Of a DNA stretch of 18,703 nt, positions 14,274-18,703 are shown piece after piece. The position numbers and the translations under genes are program-made. Source of the DNA: JAEZAA01 sp964514485. GTDB taxonomy: Bacteria; Pseudomonadota; Gammaproteobacteria; Pseudomonadales; Oleiphilaceae. Position 1 is the stretch's first letter. Each line of letters begins with the position of its first letter. The DNA is taken from assembly GCA_964514485.1 (NCBI GenBank), contig CAZEWG010000043.1:1-18703 (forward strand). The letters run 5' to 3'. The notes below the pieces were generated by a model, which was not told the DNA's origin, did no database searches, and worked only from the letters and a program-made list of their open reading frames with translations.

Positions 14274-15439
14274 TGCTACGAGTACCTATTGCGGAGCGTT
14301 CCTATTGGCGTGACCGGGCCAAGGAGTATGGCTTTGGTTTTCACACCATGTTCGGTCAGACCTATTGGGACGAGTCCGCCTATTATCAGTTCCGCCTGGA
14401 ACAGATTGAGCGGGACCTGGAAGACCCGACCGCGGAACTGCACCAGATGTGTCTGGAAGTGGTCGACCGGGTGGTGAAAAGTGAGGAGTGGCTGGAACGG
14501 TTTCGGATTCCCGAGCCCTTTTGGGACGCGGTGCGCCAGTCCTGGCAAAGCGCCGAGCCCAGCCTTTATTCCCGGCTGGATCTGGCCTACGACGGCCAGT
14601 CCCCGGCGAAGCTCTATGAGAACAATGCCGACACGCCCACCAGCCTGTATGAAACCGGCTTCTGGCAATGGCTGTGGCTGGAGGACAACCTCCGCGACGG
14701 CCGGCTGAAGCAGGGCGCGGACCAGTTCAACTCCCTGCAGGAAAAGCTCATTGAACGTTTCGCCGAGTTGGCCCGGCAGAATCCGGATTGGGTGCTGCAC
14801 CTCTCCTGCAGCAAAGGCTCCGACGAGGATCGGGGCACGGTGGAATATATTGGTGACTGTGCCGCCGAGGCGGGCATCCATACGGAGTTTGTCCATATCG
14901 AGGATATCGGGCACGGGGAAGGGGATGTGCTGGTGGATCTGGACAACCAGGTCATCCAGTGGATGTTCAAACTTTATCCCTGGGAATACCTGTTACGGGA
15001 AGACTACGCGCCGCTCCTGCTGAAAGCGCCCACCCGCTGGATTGAGCCGTTATGGAAGGCGGTGCTCTCCAACAAGGCGATTCTGCCCGCGCTGTGGCAG
15101 CTGTTTCCCAATCACCCCAATTTGCTGCCGGCGTACTTCACCGAGGAGGAAGCCCGCAAGCATTTGCGGGAATACGTGCGCAAGCCGATTTTTTCCCGGG
15201 AAGGGGCGGGGATCAGCGTGATCCGTGACGGTCAGGAAGTGATGTCCTCCCCCGGCCCTTATGGCGAGGAAGGCTATGTCTATCAGGCCTGGCATCCCCT
15301 GCCAAAATTTGGCAACAGCCACACCCTGATCGGCTCCTGGTTGGTGAACGATCAGCCGGCGGGAATTTCCATTCGGGAGGATCAGGGGCCGATTACCCAG
15401 GATCTCTCCCGGTTCCTGCCCCATATTATCCTGGGTTAG
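14273..15439 (+). CDS. ygiC: YgiC-type glutathionylspermidine synthetase-like ATP-grasp ligase
   Basis: A 388-aa protein, close to the length of E. coli YgiC and YjfC. It matches the synthetase half of Gsp synthetase/amidase and lacks the amidase half. Family landmarks include YWRDRAKEYGFGFHTMFGQTYWDES near the start, a LYENNADTPTSLYET segment, and the ATP-grasp region with KPIFSREGAGISVI, then the GYVYQAWHPLPKF and IGSWLVNDQPAGISIRED strands at the end. Such enzymes make amide bonds between a carboxylate and an amine using ATP. The true substrate of YgiC types is unsettled, and glutathionylspermidine is not assured. The start overlaps the lipoprotein stop, so the two are coupled. It is the last gene of the operon. 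Confidence 0.9.
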   Translation: MLRVPIAERSYWRDRAKEYGFGFHTMFGQTYWDESAYYQFRLEQIERDLEDPTAELHQMCLEVVDRVVKSEEWLERFRIPEPFWDAVRQSWQSAEPSLYSRLDLAYDGQSPAKLYENNADTPTSLYETGFWQWLWLEDNLRDGRLKQGADQFNSLQEKLIERFAELARQNPDWVLHLSCSKGSDEDRGTVEYIGDCAAEAGIHTEFVHIEDIGHGEGDVLVDLDNQVIQWMFKLYPWEYLLREDYAPLLLKAPTRWIEPLWKAVLSNKAILPALWQLFPNHPNLLPAYFTEEEARKHLREYVRKPIFSREGAGISVIRDGQEVMSSPGPYGEEGYVYQAWHPLPKFGNSHTLIGSWLVNDQPAGISIREDQGPITQDLSRFLPHIILG

Positions 15440-15458
15440 ACGGGGAACAGCGTGCCCA

Positions 15459-15748
15459 TCAACCCGACGCACGCTTCAAAATAATGCCCTGATCACCGAC
15501 TGCGTAGACGGCCCCGCCGCGGCTGGCGCAACACCAGGCCGAAATCGCCAACCGCCAGCCAGGCGATCCTCGCCCCAGCCCCACAGGCCATATAACGCGG
15601 ACTGGGTGCCGCTTGGCATGCGTTTCCAGCCCAGGCCGTCAAAGTGCAGAATCAGGCCTTCATCGCCCACCGCAAACAGGCAGTCCGGCGCATTGCCCCA
15701 CATCGCCAGAATGGTGAGGTCCAGGTGCAGGTCAAAGTGGAGCTGCAA
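15459..15748 (-). pseudogene. Frameshifted remnant of a beta-propeller repeat protein
   Basis: The open frame from 15748 starts TTG with AGGA 7 nt before it. It encodes blade-like repeats: LFAVGDEGLILHFDG, a PSGTQSALYGLWGWGEDRLA stretch, then nonsense. The repeat resumes in the second frame as AVGDFGLVLR (from 15555), and again in the third frame as GAVYAVGDQGIILK (from about 15515), ending at a stop at 15459-15461. The three VGD.G.IL units in three successive frames show at least two +1-type shifts in one ancestral gene. Propellers with this repeat are often extracytoplasmic or photosystem-assembly-like, but the role here is unknown and the remnant too short to say. It lies just past the ygiC-like stop, on the opposite strand. 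Confidence 0.6.
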
Positions 15749-15811
15749 AATTTATCCTAGTGACGGCCCCCAGGCGCCAGCAAGTAACGAAACGTTAAAG
15801 TAAGAAGGGTG

Positions 15812-15825
15812 TTGATTTGCGTCAA
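15812..15825. promoter_or_regulatory. Near-consensus FNR/Anr-type box
   Basis: TTGATTTGCGTCAA differs by one base from the FNR/Anr consensus TTGAT-N4-ATCAA. It is centred about 70 bp upstream of the TTG start of the propeller remnant, so it may have driven that gene. A chance match cannot be excluded, and it is not placed to control moaA or moaD. Confidence 0.3.
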
Positions 15826-15854
15826 CGTTGCAGTTTTTTTCTCAATGAGGGTAT

Positions 15855-15900
15855 AAAAAAGTCGGGTAAAGGCTTGCTATTGGATTTTTTAGCAGGGCTT
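15855..15900 (-). terminator. Possible terminator after moaE
   Basis: On the minus strand AAGCCCTGCTA (15900-15890) can pair with TAGCAAGCCTT (15879-15869), with two mismatches. Nine nt later comes a run of six T (15860-15855). The gap before the T run makes this a weak intrinsic terminator candidate, 35 nt downstream of the moaE stop. Confidence 0.3.
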
Positions 15901-15934
15901 GTCGAGGAAGGGAGGGGCGTCGGGCCGCAGCGGT

Positions 15935-16408
15935 TCAAGAGTTCTCGCTCGGCGGCTGGTTCCAGCGGGCGGCCGCCTGCTGGTCGCTGTCACGGCCTTC
16001 CACCCAATGGCTGCCCGTGGCGGTGAACTCCTTTTTCCAGAAAGGGGCGCGGGTTTTCAGGTAGTCCATAATGAAGGCACAGGCCTCGAAGGCATCTTGT
16101 CGGTGGGCGCTGGCGGCCGCGACAAACACAATCGGCTCGGCCGGGGCCAGTTGTCCAATACGATGCAGAATATGCACCGCCTGTAACGGCCAGCGCTGGG
16201 CAGCCTGTTTGGCAATCTGCTGGAGGGCTTTCTCCGTCATGCCGGGAAAATGCTCCAGAAACAAGCCTTGCACGTCATGCTGCAGGTTCAGGTCGCGCAC
16301 ATAACCGGTAAAACACACCAGCGCCCCGATCGACGGGTTGCCATCATGCACACGGTTGGTTAACTGGCCGGGGTCGAAGGGTGCGTTTTGCACCTGAACA
16401 GCAATCAC
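15935..16408 (-). CDS. moaE: MoaE, large (catalytic) subunit of molybdopterin synthase
   Basis: A 157-aa protein of standard MoaE length. Motifs include GALVCFTGYVRD, EHFPGMTEKAL, the HRIGQLAPAEPIVFVAAASAHRQDAF stretch, and PFWKKEF with the conserved active-site lysines, then GSHWVEG. It transfers sulfur from thiocarboxylated MoaD to cyclic pyranopterin monophosphate to form molybdopterin. The start is GTG at 16408, with AGGAGG at 16415-16420, 6 nt upstream and inside the last codons of moaD. The two genes are separated by only 2 nt. The acidic, Gln-rich C-terminal tail (RDSDQQAAARWNQPP) is longer than the core and probably flexible. Confidence 0.95.
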   Translation of the reverse strand: MIAVQVQNAPFDPGQLTNRVHDGNPSIGALVCFTGYVRDLNLQHDVQGLFLEHFPGMTEKALQQIAKQAAQRWPLQAVHILHRIGQLAPAEPIVFVAAASAHRQDAFEACAFIMDYLKTRAPFWKKEFTATGSHWVEGRDSDQQAAARWNQPPSENS

Positions 16409-16410
16409 CG

Positions 16411-16659
16411 TCAGCCTCCTGTGACCATCGGAAAGAACGCCAGGTTATCACCGGGGCGCACGGCCGCATCCAGGCTGCACATGTCTTCATTCAACGCACA
16501 CATCATGGTCGGGTCATCCAGCACCGTCCAGGGCTCGCCACGGGCTATCAGGTGGCTGCGGACATCGGCCACGCTCTGCCAGTGGTCCTGCCAATTAAGG
16601 CTGAGTCGGTCTGTTGCCAACACTTCCCGATAGCGGGCAAAAAACAACACGTCGATCAT
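16411..16659 (-). CDS. moaD: MoaD, sulfur-carrier subunit of molybdopterin synthase
   Basis: An 82-aa beta-grasp protein starting MIDVLFFARYREVL and ending PMVTGG. The C-terminal Gly-Gly is the site adenylated by MoeB and thiocarboxylated. The ATG at 16659 has AGGAG 8 nt upstream, and the frame extends to 16716 without further support. It is co-transcribed with moaE and faces moaA divergently across a 373-bp gap. The length and terminus are normal, with no defect seen. Confidence 0.95.
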   Translation of the reverse strand: MIDVLFFARYREVLATDRLSLNWQDHWQSVADVRSHLIARGEPWTVLDDPTMMCALNEDMCSLDAAVRPGDNLAFFPMVTGG

Positions 16660-17032
16660 CGCCGTCTCCTGTCTGTTGGTGATAGAGTGGGGCAGGGCTG
16701 TTCTTGCCGTGTGCAAATAGATGCTGCTTCAGTAGATTAACGGTGCAGGAACTTTGGGCCGTTGTCCACTGTCCTGAATATCTATCCTACTGTGTCAGAG
16801 TCGTTAGAAGCTTCATTGCCGGGGATGATCGGCCAGCAAAAAATGCTGGAAACCATGGCCTCAGACAAAAAAGTAAGTGGCAAGACTGACATGGCTGGTC
16901 GGAAAATATTGTAGACTGAGAACAGACTTTTCTGTGCAGCCGGCCGTTGCGGGCCTAGCTTTTCTGGGCGCCCATGATGTGCAGGGACAGCCACGCTGCT
17001 GCTGAAACCAACAGCATTCGGGAGTCAAAGGT
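16660..17032. promoter_or_regulatory. 373-bp divergent intergenic region between moaD and moaA
   Basis: No convincing gene lies here. The 70-codon antisense frame at 16782-16994 looks non-coding. The region must hold promoters for moaDE and moaAB. I could not recognise a molybdenum-cofactor riboswitch, FNR box or clear -35/-10 pair. A short GC-rich dyad, GGCC-GTTGCG-GGCC, near 16942-16955 is the only visible structure. The moaA ribosome site GGGAG is at 17020-17024. Confidence 0.4.
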
Positions 17033-18025
17033 ATGCCCGCCGCCTGGGTCGATGGCTATGGCCGAACCATAGATTACGTGCGAATGTCGGTGACGGATCG
17101 CTGTGACTTTCGCTGCATTTATTGCATGTCTGAAGACATGACTTTCCTGCCCCGCCAACAAGTCCTGACACTGGAAGAACTCTATCGTTGCGCCCAGCTC
17201 TTTGTCGCCAACGGCGTCCGTAAAATCCGTCTGACCGGAGGCGAGCCCCTGGTGCGCAAGGGCGTGATCGGGCTCTGTGAAAAAATCAGTGCCTTGCCGG
17301 GCCTGCGAGAGCTGGTGATGACCACCAATGGCTCGCAGCTCACCCAGTACGCCAAGCCGTTGGCCGAGGCCGGCGTGAAGCGGCTCAACATCAGCCTGGA
17401 CACCTTGAACCCCCAGCGCTTTCGGGAAATGACCCGGGTGGGTGATTTGCAGCGGGTGCTGGATGGCATTGAAGCCGCCCGTGAGGCGGGCTTTGAATCC
17501 GTCAAAATCAACAGCGTGATCATCAACGGCAGGAATCAGGATGAAATCCTTTCGTTGACCGAGTTTGCCGTCAACCGGGGGCTGGACATTACCTTCATCG
17601 AGGAAATGCCCCTGGGGCATGTCGGGCGCAGTCGCGAACGGTCGCTGTTTCGCAGCGACCAGGTGCGTGATCTGCTGGCCCAGCAATATCGGCTGCTGCC
17701 CAGCAGCGCGAACACCGGCGGCCCGGCCCGCTACATGCATCTGCAGGATCACCCGCGGACCCGGGTCGGCTTTATCTCGCCCCACAGCAATAACTTCTGC
17801 AGCACCTGCAACAGGGTGCGCCTGACTGCCGAAGGGCGCCTGCTGCTATGTCTGGGCAATGAGCACGATCTGGATATGCGCGCTTTGGTGCGCCGTTATC
17901 CGTTAGATGATCAGCCGCTGTTCGATGCGGTTAGCAAGGCGCTGAAATACAAGCCCGAACGCCACCATTTCAACGCCGATGGCGAAGTGCAGATTGTGCG
18001 CTTTATGAACGCCAGCGGCGGTTAA
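17033..18025 (+). CDS. moaA: MoaA, GTP 3',8-cyclase (radical SAM)
   Basis: A 330-aa enzyme, the usual length. The radical-SAM cluster motif is Cys24-x3-Cys28-x2-Cys31 (CDFRCIYC). LTGGEPLVRKG supports SAM binding. A second [4Fe-4S] cluster is bound by Cys256-x2-Cys259-x13-Cys273. The chain ends NASGG, keeping the C-terminal Gly-Gly needed for activity in MoaA. It converts GTP to 3',8-cyclo-7,8-dihydro-GTP, the first step of molybdenum cofactor synthesis. The partner MoaC is not in this window. The ATG has GGGAG 8 nt upstream. moaB follows 25 nt later on the same strand. Confidence 0.97.
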   Translation: MPAAWVDGYGRTIDYVRMSVTDRCDFRCIYCMSEDMTFLPRQQVLTLEELYRCAQLFVANGVRKIRLTGGEPLVRKGVIGLCEKISALPGLRELVMTTNGSQLTQYAKPLAEAGVKRLNISLDTLNPQRFREMTRVGDLQRVLDGIEAAREAGFESVKINSVIINGRNQDEILSLTEFAVNRGLDITFIEEMPLGHVGRSRERSLFRSDQVRDLLAQQYRLLPSSANTGGPARYMHLQDHPRTRVGFISPHSNNFCSTCNRVRLTAEGRLLLCLGNEHDLDMRALVRRYPLDDQPLFDAVSKALKYKPERHHFNADGEVQIVRFMNASGG

Positions 18026-18050
18026 TTCCATTTTTGATAAAGGAAGTTCT

Positions 18051-18587
18051 ATGAGTCACGCAAGTAAAGACTTTGTGCCTCTCAATGTTGCCGTGCTGAC
18101 CGTCAGTGACACCCGCACCCTGGAAACCGACACCTCTGGCCAATATCTGGTGAATCAGCTGAAAGAGGCCGGCCACCAGGTCGTCGAGCGCCTGATTCTG
18201 AAAGACAACCTGTATCAGGTCCGTGCCCAGGTGGCCCAATGGATTGCCGATGACAATGTGCAGGTGGTGCTCACCACCGGCGGCACTGGTTTTACAGACC
18301 GTGACAGCACCCCCGAAGCGGTCAGCTGCCTGCTGGACCGTACCATTGATGGTTTTGGTGAACTATTCCGGCAGGTCTCTTATGCCGACATCGGCGCCTC
18401 CACCATCCAGTCCCGCGCGTTTGCCGGCCTCGCCAACCGCACGTTGGTGTGCTGCATCCCTGGTTCCACCGGAGCCTGCCGCACGGCCTGGGAGCACATC
18501 CTGCAACATCAGCTGGACTCCCGTCAGGGCCCTTGTAACATGGCTCCCCATCTGGCGCGCTCACCGAATTGCGATAGCCGGGGATAG
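18051..18587 (+). CDS. moaB: MoaB, molybdopterin adenylyltransferase-like protein
   Basis: A 178-aa MoaB/MogA-fold protein. It has VAVLTVSDTRTLETDTSGQYL near the start and the MPT-binding signature TTGGTGFTDRDSTPEAV at about 77-93, followed by FGELFRQVSYADIGASTIQSRAFAG and the PGSTGACRTAWE helix. Homologues adenylate molybdopterin before metal insertion; in E. coli MogA does this and MoaB's role is unclear. AAGGAAG sits 5-6 nt before the ATG. It is co-transcribed with moaA and ends at a strong terminator 31 nt downstream. Confidence 0.95.
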   Translation: MSHASKDFVPLNVAVLTVSDTRTLETDTSGQYLVNQLKEAGHQVVERLILKDNLYQVRAQVAQWIADDNVQVVLTTGGTGFTDRDSTPEAVSCLLDRTIDGFGELFRQVSYADIGASTIQSRAFAGLANRTLVCCIPGSTGACRTAWEHILQHQLDSRQGPCNMAPHLARSPNCDSRG

Positions 18588-18618
18588 GCAGGCTCTGATT
18601 CACCAGCTCACAGAACGC

Positions 18619-18647
18619 AAAAGGCCGACATCAACGTCGGCCTTTTT
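18619..18647 (+). terminator. Strong Rho-independent terminator after moaB
   Basis: GGCCGAC (18623-18629) pairs with GTCGGCC (18636-18642) around the loop ATCAAC. A run of four A precedes it and five T follow (18643-18647), so it can act on both strands. The remaining 56 bases to the window end show no gene I can support. Confidence 0.93.
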
Positions 18648-18703
18648 ATTTGAATATTGGTAGCGGGGAGCGGATGCGTAAGCATTCGCGGCAGCGACCC
18701 TCA

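Noticed and set aside
14276..14914. 212-codon minus-strand frame inside the ygiC-like gene
   Set aside because: Complementary-frame shadow of a gene with strong ATP-grasp family similarity; its own translation has no recognisable features.
16782..16994. 70-codon minus-strand frame between moaD and moaA
   Set aside because: No ribosome site, no family resemblance, and it would run across the promoter region of both moa operons.
16660..17032. Molybdenum-cofactor riboswitch upstream of moaA
   Set aside because: I could not match the conserved stems by eye. A covariance-model search (Rfam MOCO RNA) would settle it; a significant hit ending shortly before 17020 would support it.

Overview
The window reads as a chromosomal segment of a fairly GC-rich gammaproteobacterium. 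The supporting evidence is the set of gammaproteobacterial families present (FadI-type thiolase, OruR-like AraC regulator, YjfL/YgiB/YgiC, MoaA/B/D/E), dense packing, clear Shine-Dalgarno sites and short G/C-rich intergenic palindromes. The lipid gene content resembles marine, lipid- or hydrocarbon-using genera such as Marinobacter or Alcanivorax. That placement is inference, because no rRNA or marker gene is present.

Region 1 (36-5362) is a fatty-acyl module. It holds a MaoC-type hydratase (-), an AraC-family regulator (+), a two-domain high-molecular-weight FabG (-) and a thiolase (+). Together they could carry out hydration, 3-oxo/3-hydroxy interconversion and thiolysis of acyl thioesters. 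The layout mirrors the mycobacterial htdX-fabG4-fadA2 cluster, with a regulator inserted.

Region 2 (5363-7924) holds a DUF2235 alpha/beta-hydrolase whose nucleophile serine is replaced by glycine, a DUF486 membrane protein, and two families of palindromic intergenic repeats. One repeat pair forms a 183-bp MITE-like unit with imperfect inverted ends.

Region 3 (7925-10472) is an operon of two acyl-CoA dehydrogenase homologues that look complementary. The upstream gene lacks the catalytic glutamate but keeps the R..FG.PI...Q motif. The downstream gene keeps the glutamate and TEPGAGSD but lacks that Arg/Gln motif. This suggests an obligate heteromer.

Region 4 (10673-13005) is a translationally coupled two-component pair: a response regulator fused to a long TPR array, then a small soluble histidine kinase. 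Divergent from it, 13266-15439 is a three-gene operon: a DUF350 membrane protein, a DUF1190/YgiB lipoprotein and a YgiC-type glutathionylspermidine-synthetase-like ATP-grasp ligase.

Region 5 (15459-18703) begins with a frameshifted beta-propeller remnant. It continues with molybdenum-cofactor genes: moaD-moaE on the minus strand and, divergently, moaA-moaB on the plus strand, closed by a strong intrinsic terminator. moaC and moeA are not in the window. I found no tRNA, rRNA, CRISPR array or transposase gene.
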